NCBI GenBank assembly: GCA_958510875.1 | Contig: OY294067.1 | Coordinates: forward strand, 27,144,912 to 27,208,911 | Origin: Endomychus coccineus | Taxonomy: Eukaryota; Arthropoda; Insecta; Coleoptera; Endomychidae | DNA length: 64,000 bases | Direction of reading: 5' to 3' | Shown: positions 35,565 through 47,178 of the stretch, in pieces | How positions within the stretch are numbered: the first letter of the stretch is position 1 | Layout of the letters: every line of letters begins with the position of its first letter | Made by a program: the position numbers and the translations under genes | The notes under the pieces: model-generated | The model's database searches: none | What the model saw: only the letters and a program-made list of their open reading frames with translations | What the model was told of the DNA's origin: nothing

Positions 35565-35895
35565 TGTGTCGCTAAACTCGTAGTTCCTCGCTCAGCCACC
35601 AGCTGGCGCATGGATCGATATATGTTGTCAGGATTAGGCGCCATATCGTTCAAATTTCAAGCTCCACAATACAAAGATTGCCAGAGAACATCCCTCGACT
35701 CATGCGCCACCTGTGACATACTATGCGACAGTTGACGCTTAGCGGACTCACTTCTCACATAGGAAACAGCCTCGAGTTAAAGCCAGAGAATATCCCTCGA
35801 CTCATGCGCCACCCGTGACGTACTACGCGACAGTTGACGCTTAGTGGACTCACTTCTCACATAGGAAACAGCCTCAAGATTCCAGATCTGTGTAT
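35565..35895. repeat. Dispersed repeat, family C, with a 98-bp tandem duplication
   Basis: Starts like the copy at 31230. Two tandem units (about 35683-35780 and 35781-35880) share ctcgactcatgcgccacc, gcgacagttgacgcttag and cacttctcacataggaaaca. Confidence 0.6.
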
Positions 35896-36881
35896 ACGAC
35901 CGTGGTCAACGCAAAGCATGTCACTAGGGAAAACGTATAGAGAAACCAAAGTAGAGGTGGATCTCCAGTTCCATCATAGATAAGGTAAGGTTAAGTTCAA
36001 TCATGATTTCAACTGTTTCGGTATAACACTTCTTACCTCCATTTATATACTACCTTTTTGGATTTAATACGACAACATATGTAAAGAAAATGATAACAGT
36101 AGATTGTCATAACGTTCATAAAGGGATCAATGAATTGCAGAATAACTCACAAATTATTATACCGTGTATTGAACCCTTCTATTTTTGGCTCGTGATTAGT
36201 ATCCATTCAAAATCTCTTTGGTTGAAACTTTTGAACATGTAAATACTATCCTTTGACTATAGCTTACGATCAAAGTTCCGTCACAGAGTATTTAAAAAGC
36301 GCATAGTGATATATAAATACACCGGACCGCCACTTTCGGGTTGGGTTTGCGTTTGGAATTGTAATTTCTATTTTTCTTTTTCGATGGCATTGATAGCATA
36401 TTTCGTCCCCACTTCTAATTACCTTTACCTGTCGTAAATATTTGTTTAGAGAGGAGAATATTAAACAAAATATATTTTTTTGTAACTGATAGTCGAGTCG
36501 GTCGTTTATATTACTTGATAGTAGAGATAATTAGTTAACCCAGTGGTCATATGTCTTATTTGCATCTATTTAATTTAGTGTTTTGTGTTAAAAAAACCTT
36601 TGTTTTCACCATGGCCTATTTGACTCACTTTTAAATAAGCGTGAGAAAAATTAAGAAGAACATGACGTGCCATGTGTTTTATGATGTAGGAGAACTAGAT
36701 TACTCTGATGATGATTCCAAAATACCGAAGATTACAACAATAAGCGCAGTTTAATGAATTAAATTGACAAAGTGTGTGAAGTGTAATTTTCAAGAAATGA
36801 ATATTCTACGTGTAATTGTTCGTCTTAATGTAAATGAGAAGTCAGTTGTGAAATTATGATACTTCCAAATATGTAACAATA

Positions 36882-37206
36882 ATGGCTGCAGCTCCTTCGG
36901 ATATCGAGGAATTTTTGGGAGGTCCTCTTGTTACATGGGTATGTTAGCCAATGGTTCGAAAAAATTCATTTGTCTATAAAGTGTCATTGTTACTTCTAGC
37001 TTGGAACTTGTGTGAAAAAACCAGAAACTTTACAAGTGTATGAAACTTTTTTTGATGGTGGTCCTTTCAATGATGTGCTGTTACAAATTGATCCGGAACC
37101 ATCACAACCTGTACCCACAGCAACTAGTCTCCAAGGACTCACTATTACTGCTACAAGGATAAAAATATTTCATTGTATTGTGAAGAATATTAAGACTGTA
37201 TATGAG
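36882..37206 (+). CDS. Girdin/CCDC88-like protein, first two coding exons
   Basis: Girdin/Daple (CCDC88) proteins are long coiled-coil proteins with an N-terminal HOOK domain that link actin, microtubules and G-protein signalling. Exon 1 is 36882-36938 (MAAAPSDIEEFLGGPLVTW) followed by donor gtatgt. Exon 2 is 37000-37206 (starts LGTCVKKPETLQVY, contains DGGPFNDVLLQIDPEPS and IFHCIVKNIKTVYE) followed by donor gtgagta. Both junctions are phase 0. The order FL..PLVTW, then a gap, then D..F...LLQIDP, then VKNIKTYY is that of the CCDC88 HOOK domain. No further exon is recognised, so the rest must lie beyond long introns, outside the window, or be lost. Confidence 0.7.
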
Positions 37207-38178
37207 GTGAGTACTAAATTTAAAAAAATATATAAAAATTATTTGCAGTCAAAGTTTCGATGCTCTATGTGTGTAAAATATTTTGTATATTCTGGCGATA
37301 TTTATTCCATCTGAACCTATTAAAAGTTAATAAAATCTCAAGATAGAAGTTTGAACAACTTAGAGAGCATGGAACATGAATATCAAAATATAATTATGAA
37401 ATTTCCAAGATGGAATATTTTTATATTATAAGTATTTCAAGAAGCATTTCTTAAAGTTTTCATTCTAATCTGGAGAAGCTGCTGGATCAATTTTTAATCT
37501 AGTAGATAATATTTTCAGAAATAAACAACCACAATTAATAAGTACTGATTTATATCACATTTGTTATCTCATGACATTTAATTGATTTATAATAGTAGTT
37601 AATGAACAAACATGTATTTAAAAAAAATTGGAATAGAGATCACAAGGCATTTATTAGCAGTCCTGTTGAAAAGAAAAGAGATGAAAAAATTTCAAAGTTT
37701 GTAGGTGTAATTTGATTCAAATTGAGTGAAACACAAATTTGTACTCTAATCACCATTTTTTGATAATTGTTCTACCACAAATCTATTAAGTAATTTTATC
37801 TAGTTAACAACTCATTCTGAGGGTGTCACTGTGTGATAAAACAATTGTCAATTGTTAATACCTACTTTGTCATTAAAGTGTAAATCCGTGTGTTTTAATT
37901 ATATTATTCAATCTGACAGCATTTCAATTGCAAGAAATTTACTAAAATTGTTTATGGTCATAATTGCTGGTAAAATTCCCTATTTTTTCAAATCAAAACC
38001 TCAATTTTTAATTTCAAAAGCGTCTTCAATTCATTGTTATATTATGTCCAATCCCAGTTGTACCTTATTGTCATGTCAAAGTAGAATAGGTCAATAAGTG
38101 TAATAATTGCTACATTGCTAGGATCAATTTATAAGATAGCTGCTCCAGTATTTATATTAATTTCTGCACCCGCGGGTG
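37207..38178. other. Presumed intron of the Girdin-like gene, nothing recognised
   Basis: AT-rich sequence without a recognisable continuation of the HOOK domain on the plus strand. Confidence 0.35.
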
Positions 38179-38720
38179 CAGTGGCGGAACTTCAAATTTT
38201 GGGCCCCCCCGCAAAATTCAATTGAAGGCCCCTTGGAAATAAAAAATTAAGCGCCATAAATTTTAAAAACGTATATTTTTATAGGTATTTTTTATAGGTA
38301 TAACAAATAACAAGTACTGATTTGTTGTGCATATAAAATTTTTAATGGGTTTTAATTTGATATATTTAATAACAGTTCTGCTGGTTTTTTGACGGTTTTA
38401 ATTTCAGAAAGTTCATCTTTAAGAATTGACACTAAGTTTATTATTTGAACAGGAAATTCTTCTGAAATATCATCTTTGTAATGAGTTACTAAATTTTCTG
38501 CGCATTTTAACAGTTGATCTTGTGACAGTGTAGCTAGTGTTTTTCGATTTAAAAAATCGAATATTGCACAAACGCGATACAAGCCACGGAATCTATTGTT
38601 TAGTTCTCCACAAACTACCGGGATATCAAAATTTATCTTGGTCAAGGGTGGTTGTGGAATCTAAAACGTGTGTCTTACTTTACGTTTGAAATAATTATGT
38701 CACTGTCACACTGACATCAT
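38179..38720 (-). pseudogene. hAT (ZMYM1-like) fragment
   Basis: The end cagtggcggaacttcaaat at 38179 is a hAT terminus followed by a C-rich segment (gggcccccc). The minus-strand frame 38645-38352 reads INFDIPVVCGELNNRFRGLY, then ALFDFL-like text, then LATLSQDQLLKCAENLV and FPVQIINLVSILKDEL, which belongs to the C-terminal half of ZMYM1-type transposases. Upstream on the minus strand the sequence (gtaagacacacgttttagat) equals the dispersed repeat at 39218-39575. Confidence 0.7.
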
Positions 38721-39217
38721 CAATAACCTACAAATTTCATATCTATTTATTTCAGTTGTAAAACAATAATGAACTACAAATTATGAAATAATTATGTGAA
38801 CTTTAAACATTTTCAGAGGTCGTGATAGCCACAATCCGGGTCAAAAACTATTTTGAAATAGCTAATTTTCCGTAAATCGAATGACGTTCACGTGAGAAGC
38901 ACGTAGCACGCGAGTTAAAAAAGTGCAAACTGGTTGTACCTAATACGGCTTTACGACGACTTTTCGCGTGCCGTTTTCGCTCCATGTAGTTAGATTTAGT
39001 ATCGGATCGTGCCCGACGGCCCTTCTTTTTTCGATAAATGTCCATTAAATAGGAAAATTTAATTAAAACAGTTTGAGCTATTCTCAGATCTCAGCTACGC
39101 GCGTTTAACGTGCGACCTACCAAAGGGAATTTTCTCGCGACTAAAATATACGCGAAGCAGGTAAAAGCTAGCGGCCCATAGCCAAAAACACTTTATTACA
39201 ACTGGCGCCGGTCGCAC

Positions 39218-39575
39218 AGGGCAAGAAACGGCCCCAAATTAACAAGACCGAGGTAAAATGTATAAACTCTAACTTACGCGCAGCGAGCTCCTCGAGGCAT
39301 ATGTCAAAATGATTTCGTTCGTAGCTAATTACATAGGACGTCTGGCGTCCATGCAATTATGTTTTTAGATAATTCGAACCTTCTAATTTCGATAGGCCCG
39401 GAGTCCAAAGTGCTAAAGACTTCTGATTGTTACAATATTCGTATAAAATTGCGAAATTTCGCACTTTTAGAAACTTCAAATTAATTATGACATAATTATT
39501 TCAAACGTAAAGTAAGACACACGTTTTAGATTCCACAACCACCCTTGACCAAGATAATTTTTGATATCCCGGTGC
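39218..39575 (+). repeat. hAT-derived dispersed repeat (copy 2)
   Basis: Direct copy of 6650-7030: aagaaacggccccaaattaa through gataatttttgatatcccgg. The tail encodes the same residues (PQPPLTK, FDIPV) as the start of the fragment at 38645, so the hAT piece is present here in inverted orientation 0.5 kb away. Confidence 0.7.
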
Positions 39576-39704
39576 GCCAAACACTTTCATATATACATTG
39601 ATTCCGAAGATATCTGCGTCGCTATCAAAACGATGGTCCAGTTACAATAAATTCGATAGATTGCCCTGTATTCCCATTTTATATCTCAAAGTTAGTTATT
39701 ATAA

Positions 39705-40136
39705 AACGCCTAGTATTTTTCTAAATGACTGGGAGATGTGAATAAATTTCAATTGTTTACATTTTGACTGTCAGTCAGAATGTAAATAACAACACAAGTA
39801 ACAGTAGCGTAGCTAATTCCTGCTCCACCCCCGCATATAAACTTTTTGCGCCCCTAAAAAAAAGTATATGTTCTCGTGCGCCCCTACAGACGTGTGCCCC
39901 CGCAACGCCTAGTCTTTTTCTAAATGACTGGGAGAATTGAATAAATTTCAATTATTTAGATTCCGACTGTCAGTCAGAATGTAAATAATAACACCAGTAA
40001 CAGTAGCGTAGCTAATTCCTGCTCCACCCAGCATATAAACTCTGCGCCCATAAAAAAAGTATATGTTCTCGTGCGCCCCTACAGACGTGCACCCCCGCAC
40101 CGCTGGGGTTGCGGTGGCGTTATCTACGCCACTGCT
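39705..40136. repeat. Tandem duplication with hAT-like terminus
   Basis: Two direct units of about 197 bp (39705-39902 and 39903-40100) share ctaaatgactgggaga, gactgtcagtcagaatgtaa, cagtagcgtagctaattcct and a C-rich stretch. The last unit ends at 40136 with ttatctacgccactg, the inverse of a cagtggcgtagataa terminus, so 40003-40136 may be a small hAT-type MITE. Confidence 0.6.
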
Positions 40137-40982
40137 GACTAACATTTTTAGGCCGTTTATAAAACACCTAACTTATTATATATACATTCTCTAGAACAGG
40201 TTACACTAACATATATTATTCTCATCTTCAGGTACGTTTCGGTGTCACAACAATCATCAGAAGACGTATCAATGTCTAAAACGGCATTTCTTGAAACTAA
40301 TTGTATCAGCACAAAGCTTCCTTATCACACAAATTTTAATTAAAATGCCCATGTCGCCGAAACGAACAAAAACACGAGCAATCGAAATTGTAACACGTTA
40401 ATGTTTTAGGTATATAAATATGTATCAAAAATCCACTGCTTAGCAATTTTCTCATAATATACGACGTCATGTCAAACAAAGTTTGTATACTACTGAAACC
40501 AAAAAATATAACGCTCAAGTATCCATCCAGTCTCGAACCAGATATTAAGATTTATTAAGAAATAGAAAAGGGTTGTCAGACCTCATTAGAAATATTGCTA
40601 TTTGAGCATTGTACCTAAAATAAACGTTTAACATTATAAAGACGTACGTAGGAATTTGCAAGGCTTTAATTAATTAAATTAGTATAAATCTGACTTAACG
40701 ATTGATTGTCTGTCCTATGATGTACACACTTGGAGTCACGTTTTATGTGAATCATCTCCAGAATAGATCTTTTATAGTAATTGGTTTCCTTAGTTAAAAT
40801 ATTAACATTTTTGTAATCGAATTGATGGTTATAATCAAAACACTGTTTAAGCAAGGGCGGTGGAATTTTTAAGTTCTTGTTTCTTGTGCTATACTTATGG
40901 CCATACATTCTTTTTTGTAAATATTGTTATATATAAAAATTCTCTTGAAATAGGTCACATTAACACTTTGTTTTAAATATTC

Positions 40983-41024
40983 GTCTTTACGTACGTTTCG
41001 GTCTCACGACCATCATCAGAAGAC
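40983..41024 (-). ncRNA. Hammerhead-like ribozyme motif in palindromic PLE (left arm)
   Basis: On the minus strand: stem I GUCUU/AAGAC, core CUGAUGA, one unpaired U, stem II GGUC-GUGA-GACC, GAAA, a two-base-pair stem III extended by the A-U pair (ACG-UA-CGU), then the cleavage triplet GUA. All conserved core bases are present. Minimal hammerheads with tiny stem III are known from PLE ends, where they may act as dimers. Confidence 0.7.
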
Positions 41025-41074
41025 TCACTATGTCTAAAAAGGGGTTTATTAAAACTAAAAACTAGACATAGTGA

Positions 41075-41116
41075 GTCTTCTGATGATGGTCGTGAGACCG
41101 AAACGTACGTAAAGAC
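41075..41116 (+). ncRNA. Hammerhead-like ribozyme motif in palindromic PLE (right arm)
   Basis: Exact inverse of the motif at 40983-41024: stem I GUCUU (41075-41079) with AAGAC (41112-41116), core CUGAUGA at 41080-41086, GGUC/GACC stem II with GUGA loop, GAAA at 41100-41103, predicted cleavage after 41111. Confidence 0.7.
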
Positions 41117-42099
41117 GAATATTTAAAACAAAGTGTTAATGTGACCTATTTCCCGAGAATTTTTATATATAATTCATACTGGGTCAAGAATCTTATTAGT
41201 AAATATTGTTTAGAGATTCCTGTCCCATCGCAATCTAAACAATTTAATTTGTATACTGTGGGTTTGTTTATCTTTAGGTATTAAAGGTTTTAGAATTGAA
41301 AAATATTTCCCAACACAATTAGTAGGTTTACGCAACATTTATATAATACTTTTGTGAATATTTCTTAATTTTCTCTGAGGTCTCCGGAATGTATGGTAAT
41401 GTTATAAAATTATCTGTATTACCGTTTATGTTATTTTCATATGACGTTCCATTGTAGATTTTGTTTATTCTGTCTTTAGTGATGGGATTGAAAAATGTTT
41501 TTGGGTAGCCATTCATTTCCAGTGTATTACGAAGAATGTTTACATTTTTCCGCGATCTGTAAGACTGTTTATAACACTTTTTTTATAACTTGTTGGTGCA
41601 ACTGAATGGAAGTGAAGATATCGCTGAGACCAAATTTCTTTAGTAAACCACGAAGTTTTTATTTTTCCATCTGCATCATGCCTAATGATGATATCTAGGA
41701 AATTTATGTTTTTGTTCACTTATATTTCACAAGTAAATCACAGTTTAATTAAATTTAAGTATACAGTGAAAATTGTTATATTTATTAATCACGTACTGAA
41801 TTTTATCATTTTTACATTTTTAACATGACTCGCAATCGATTTTGTAAATCCCGGATTTATAAATTTGTCGAAGTCGGAAACATTTATTTTGCTAACGAAA
41901 GTGAGGAAAGATGGTTGATTACAGTTCATAACACTTTTAGGTTCATTTATACACCTCTTGGTCAAGTGAATCGGTAGGCAGACTCGATTTTCCTTGGATA
42001 TGCACTCGAGTTCAATAAGATTTCTTGTATTATGACCGAGATTAAAACTTTATGCAAATGGTGTGACATTTTTGTCGTTGATTCTTGGTCCATAAGCAT

Positions 42100-42490
42100 T
42101 ATTTTCTAATGCTATCAGGGAGGTCATTGAGCCTTGCAAAAAATGTTGAAAACGAAGATACACATAGATCATCTCAGAAACAGTCGAGATGGATTCAGAA
42201 AGACTCAAAGCGGATATTTTTTGTGGGCTTGTATAGTGAGGGAAGTAAGCGGAGTCGGAGTCTACTCGTGTACACCCAGAAGGGAGATTTCAGTTCCCCT
42301 AGGTGCTCACGCACCGTTTTCCAGGCTGAGGTCTGTCGAATACGGACCTGTGCCCTGGAAACCTGATATTAAACTGCCGTGGTAGATTGTAATAGATGTG
42401 GAGAGGCAGACGAAACTGCCTCTCACATCCTAGCACTGGCTTCTCTCAGGCTACAACACCTCGATCTTTTGAAGCCATACTTGATTGATT
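42100..42490 (+). pseudogene. LINE remnant: RNase H piece joined to C-terminal zinc motif
   Basis: Frames give GSKRSR-like text, then VFQAEV (a conserved RNase H Glu), and after a gap CNRCGEADETASHILALASL, the cysteine/histidine C-terminal motif of I/R1-type LINEs. The catalytic parts between are missing. It is a short dead fragment. Confidence 0.6.
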
Positions 42491-42730
42491 GATTGAGGGA
42501 AGTAAAAATATGGGTTGTAACTTGAACTCAAAGTTGATGAGGTCAAGAGACTCTCGTATAGTAGTCGATTCAAATATGCCAAATAAAAATAACTTCAGGC
42601 CTGTTTTGGGGTTTTGCGTTCGTCCTTAAATACCGAATGAATTAATTTTATACGATACTCCTTAGTCCAGACAAATTAGACATTGGTGACAGAAAAGTTG
42701 GGGTTAGCAGCATAGAGATCATATAGTAAA

Positions 42731-42962
42731 TAGAGGAGTAAAGCGGGCCGTAATGCCACGCATTGTTCGAATGAAATTTTCTCTATTAGCGGTCCCCACT
42801 CTTCTCGCTCAAGGTAACGTTCTCGCGGTACGCCGTCATCAATGTAAGCGGTTGGAGGAGAGTGTAAGGGGAGGGTAAAAATACGAAGGAGTAGGTACCG
42901 CTAAGAAATTTGAACATGTCACGCACCGCTTATATACCTTAAACACAGGCTTTACTCCTCTA
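42731..42962. repeat. Small inverted repeat
   Basis: Ends agaggagtaaagc and gctttactcctct face each other across about 210 bp. Possibly a MITE. It abuts the larger foldback that follows. Confidence 0.5.
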
Positions 42963-42964
42963 TC

Positions 42965-43572
42965 TAATGTAGGAACATGTTTGCACAATATGCCCCTTTT
43001 TTGTGCGGCTGTTTGCCAATAATGCAATTGTTCACATTTTTTGACCGATTTTTGCTGTTTTTGGTGTAGTTTGGTTAGTTTACGTCTGAGATGAAAATGA
43101 AATATGTAAAAGTTGTTGGTAATTTTATGAGCTACAAAACCCTACCAAGAGCCATTAATAATTTTCCGCTATTGACGGAAAATTGTAAACGGAAGTCCAG
43201 ATATTAAATAATGCTAACTTTAGGAAAAAATCAGCTGAAAATTTTTGGTCATGAATAATTTTTCGCTAACTTTCATATCGCACGAGATATCTGGACCTTT
43301 ATGATTTTGTTTACATTTCTGTTTACAATTTTCCATCAATAGCGGAAAATTATTAATGGCTCAAAATTTTTTCTTGGCAGGGTTTTGTAGCTCATAAAAT
43401 CACCAACAATACCAACAACTTTTACATAGGTCATTTTCATCTCAGGCGTAAACTAACCAAACCACACTTCTAAAACGAGCGAAAATCGACCAAAAAATGT
43501 AAACGATTGCATTTTTGGCAAACAGCCCCACAAAAAAAGGGGCATATTGTGCAAAAATGTTCCTGCATACAC
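42965..43572. repeat. Foldback repeat, arms of about 240-280 bp
   Basis: The left arm (gcacaatatgcccctttttt, then gtttgccaat, ttggttagtttacg, tgagctacaaaaccct, attttccgctattgacgg) returns in inverted order at 43290-43572. The arms are similar but diverged. The roughly 80-bp centre is unique. No coding sequence is present; the open frames are by-products. Confidence 0.75.
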
Positions 43573-44500
43573 CCCCCGACCAAACGAAATAGGTTTGGCT
43601 GCTATCCCGATCATTTCTGAAATCAAGTGATTTTTTGTCTAATTTGACTGAACATCTATGGCGCGCTGTACGGAAATATAATGCTTTGATGTTCTTTGTT
43701 ATCAAAACCAAGATCACAACATTGGAATTGTATTGTGAAATATCCAAGGAGACAACCGTTGTTATAATAACTGTTGAACCGTTACCCACAGAGTGCACAT
43801 ATGTCAACTGTTTATTAATTTTTTAAACAAGATTCCAATATTATCATAAATTGTCACTATAATTCCGTTTGCGAATAGCTGGCAATTGATTGATTGTTTA
43901 TATTAAGCTAATACATTCAGAGAATCTAGTTAGCGACAATACTATGCGATAATTATAACGGGATATCGTAGAAAGAATATTATTCATGATGAAAAGTAAA
44001 TAAGAAATTTATATTCACACTCGAAAACAATTTGTTGACATTGTTCGACCACATTTTATTCAGAATGAGATATTAACTGTGCGGTGGAACAATCGTCAAT
44101 GTTTCAAGTGTGAAATTATGTTTTATTCACATTATTCAAGTCATAATGAATGATCGAATGAATCCCGTAGTAAACATCGAATAAATTATTCTTGATGAGA
44201 GTAACAAGATCCCGTTAGTGTCCATGAATTAAAATTGAAATTGCTCTCGAAATTTGAAATATCCACCGGAGTGTCTTCGGAAATTTAATTGATTTGTCTG
44301 GTACTTTGTGATATCCCATTTTTGAACATGGAAAATACTATTATTAGTTTATATCTCTATGGTTTCTACAGTTGGAGAAAAGAACATTTACTTGTAACAA
44401 ATAATGGTAACAAATATTTGTTTCACCACACTGTGATATTATCAACTACTAGGATCTACTGAAACTACTACTAATAGACAGATTCATAAAAGAAGAGGTT
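43573..44500. other. Intergenic, nothing recognised
   Basis: No coding, RNA or repeat feature identified. Confidence 0.45.
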
Positions 44501-44550
44501 TTATCGTCAAACCCACTCAACGAACGCCAATACGCGTAACAGCCAGGTAA

Positions 44551-45860
44551 ATCAACAGATTTCGCACTGGATGATCTTAACAGGCTACTAACAAAATCCC
44601 TCGAGGATAAAGAGATAGCCATGGCGACGTTTGTCGACATCGAGGGTGCCTTCAACAATGCATCAACAAAGTCAATTACCAAGGCTCTAGAAAGAAAAGG
44701 GGTTCCATCCCTCCTGTGCCAGTGGATAAACGCCTGGAAAAAAGGGTAATCATATCATCAATCGTGACCACAGTCACAGCTACAGCTGGTACGGGATGCC
44801 CGCAAGGAGCAGGGTTATCACCTCTTCTGTGGGCTATCCTGGTGGATGAACTATTGTTAAGGCTAGCATCCAAAGGCATTTACTGCTTAGGGTTAGGCAA
44901 ATTTCTCAGGAACAGTATCGGAGCTCACACAAACGGCTCTAAACATAATAAACAAGTGGTGCCAAGAGGAGGAACTTACCTAAATCCTCGTAATACCACT
45001 GTAGTTGTCTCTACCAGAAAGAAAGTACTGAGAGGACTAAAGTCACCAGTTCTGGATGTGGTAGAAATTCCAATTGCACAAGAGACAAAATACTTGGGAG
45101 TTATTTTTGATCACAAGCTGACATGGAATCAACACCTACAGGAAACAATCCAAAAGAGCACGATAGCCCTCAACTTATGCAGAAGAAGGTGTAGAATTAG
45201 GAATATATATAGCCAAGTCAAAAGTCAGGGAAGAACCATCGCTTTATATATCCAAGCGGCTATAAAAGCATTCCGTTCCTTACAGGTCAATCCAAACTTG
45301 TCTGGAACTGCTTAGAAACAGTCAAAACAGACTGTCTTTAGGCTGGATACCAGGCCACACAGATGCTACAACGGCAACGAAGAGGCTGATTCACTCGCCC
45401 GAAAAGTAGCACGTAGAGCTCTAATTGGTCCAGAACCCTTTTGTGGTATAGCGAAAGAGCTGTGCAAATCATATAACAGTACTTGGTTGAAAAATCAATT
45501 TCGAAAATGGTGGAACAAGGCGCCGAGAATGAGACAGGCCAAATAGTTCATTAAAAAACCATCGCCAAAATTCATGTACCTTCTGAGCCAGAATATAGAA
45601 GATCAACTAGAATCATGGTTGGGCTACTGACAGGGCACTATTGACTCAACAAACACATGAACAACATACAACCCTATGCAGGTTTTGCCAAGAAGACGAG
45701 GGAACCTCAGTACACATACTGTGCTACTGTGATGACCTAATAAGGATAAGATTATCAACGACAGGAAAGGAAAATCGACAACCCTCCCATTATATGGAGG
45801 ACCTGAGGTCTGGTCTATGGAGTCTAGTAACAAAGACGGGTCTAGACAGGGAACTCTAAC
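44551..45860 (+). pseudogene. LINE (I/jockey-like) remnant: RT, RNase H and zinc motif
   Basis: The RT first block is MATFVDIEGAFNNASTKS; the second is GTGCPQGAGLSPLLWAILVD. The YADD box that should follow is deleted. TKYLGVIFDHKLTWNQHL is the end of RT. A frameshifted RNase H signature (WIPGH, then CYNGNEEADSLARKVARRA) follows near 45340, and CRFCQEDEGTSVHILCYC near 45680 is the C-terminal CCHC motif. Stops and frameshifts throughout show it is dead. Confidence 0.75.
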
Positions 45861-45875
45861 ATAACAAGAGGGCAT

Positions 45876-47178
45876 ACATAATAGATCTGCAAAGGTCGCG
45901 GTGATGAGGCTCTAGCCCATAAGCCCCATACAAATCTACTCTAACTAAAACTACATAAAGAACTAATTCCTTAAATATTACAATTCAAAAGAGGATGTGA
46001 TACAAATTAAGGGATGGGAATAGGAAAAGGTTCAAGTGGGAGATTATTTACTAGTGGTGATTTTTTTTACACATTGCATAGGTATTACATATAAACAACA
46101 TATATCTAACCATTGATATTTTATAGATTAGTAAAATTACAACTTTTATTAATAAAAATATGTTTGTTTTAAATAATATGAAAAAAATAATGATATTAGA
46201 CCTAACATATTGTATATCGTTAAAATGAGGAAGAATCGGCCTTTTCAATGGTGTCATAGCCAACTAGGATTGCCATTACAATAATGTTTGTCACAATTCA
46301 TAAACGTAACGGAAAAAAAATACGAGACAGTTGATATGGGCAAAAATTAAGAAATCGTCACGTCGAAACAAATGAGGTTTCAAAAAATCAAAGACATCCG
46401 TGAATTCGTTTCAAAAAAGCGCTCGGAAATGCGTGTTCTTTTTTTCTAGCGTGTCTTTCAACAGTTTTCCATATAAGGACATCCAATTAGATTCAGTGAT
46501 CACACAGCCTGTACACTCCAGATTTTTCTAATTTATCTTTTAAGTTCTCACGTTATATATTGTTTCAGATAGCTCATGATATGAAAGATCATAATGATAT
46601 ATTTGTGTGCTAAATCAATAAAGAGTTATTTTGCTTTCATTTAACCGCTTAGGACCTTTTTATATCTTGAATTGAATAGAATCAGCCATTACGTGATGAA
46701 AATCAATTCTAAACTTGAATAAAATAAGTTTTAAAAGTTTATTTTCACTAATTTTAAAGCCCTTTGCTATATCAAATTACTCATCCGAAGCAGACTAGCT
46801 ACTTGAAATATCTGGTTTTTCAATATGTGTTTGCTAAAAAGTGTAGTGCAGTATTTCCCTCAAAACACAAATTTCAAGTACATACTCCAATCCGCCAAGG
46901 TCAGGAAGCGTGGATAAGAACAGACCGTAAAATCCAATACAGCAAAAGGGACGATGCCAATGTGTATCTCAAGGTAATACATACATAATTAGCTTGTAGA
47001 TTACACCCACTCGAGTTTCGAAATTTAGATACCAATATGAGAATAGATGTTAACGAAATAATACATAAGAAATTCATTAGACAAAAAAGAAAATTAAATT
47101 CATTAATTGCTTTGAAATCATGTAAATTCAGAATAGTAATCAACTTTCCCAATTTTCGGACCACCTATTTCATCCTAG
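45876..47178. repeat. Intergenic with one dispersed-repeat segment
   Basis: Only 46679-46762 is recognisable: it matches the leader of the inverted repeat at 8697. The rest holds short frames without domains. Confidence 0.4.

Larger units (their letters stand above)
40929..41198. mobile_element. Palindromic miniature PLE with two opposed hammerhead motifs
   Basis: The insertion is flanked by gtaaatattgtt at 40917-40928 and again at 41199-41210, a perfect 12-bp target duplication inside an older PLE. Its two arms (about 40930-41045 and 41052-41168) are nearly perfect inverted repeats. Each arm contains a 42-nt hammerhead-like motif pointing outward. The left end tatataaaaattctc and the right end gggtcaagaatcttatta are the same termini as those of the full-length PLE at 49225-51715. 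It has no coding capacity, so it would need enzymes from an autonomous PLE. Confidence 0.8.
40195..41830 (-). pseudogene. Old Penelope-like element (PLE) copy, interrupted
   Basis: On the minus strand, from about 41830 to 40672, a broken frame matches the C-terminal half of the intact PLE at 49703-51700: ETSEKIKKYSQKYYINVA, then the GIY-YIG region and the end SLSQIYTNLIN. Below it lie the untranslated tail and a degenerate hammerhead-like motif near 40224-40265 (UCUUCUGAUGAUUGUUG, then GAAACGUACC). The copy is broken by stops and by a 270-bp insertion at 40929-41198. Confidence 0.75.

Noticed and set aside
36661..36755. 30-codon ORF upstream of the Girdin-like start
   Set aside because: Could be an upstream ORF in the leader, but nothing beyond an ATG and a stop supports it.
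40224..40265. Hammerhead-like motif in the old PLE
   Set aside because: Stem II is not well paired and stem III is changed, so it was not listed as a ribozyme.
43442..43807. 121-codon minus-strand ORF
   Set aside because: It lies in the arm of the foldback repeat and has no domain.
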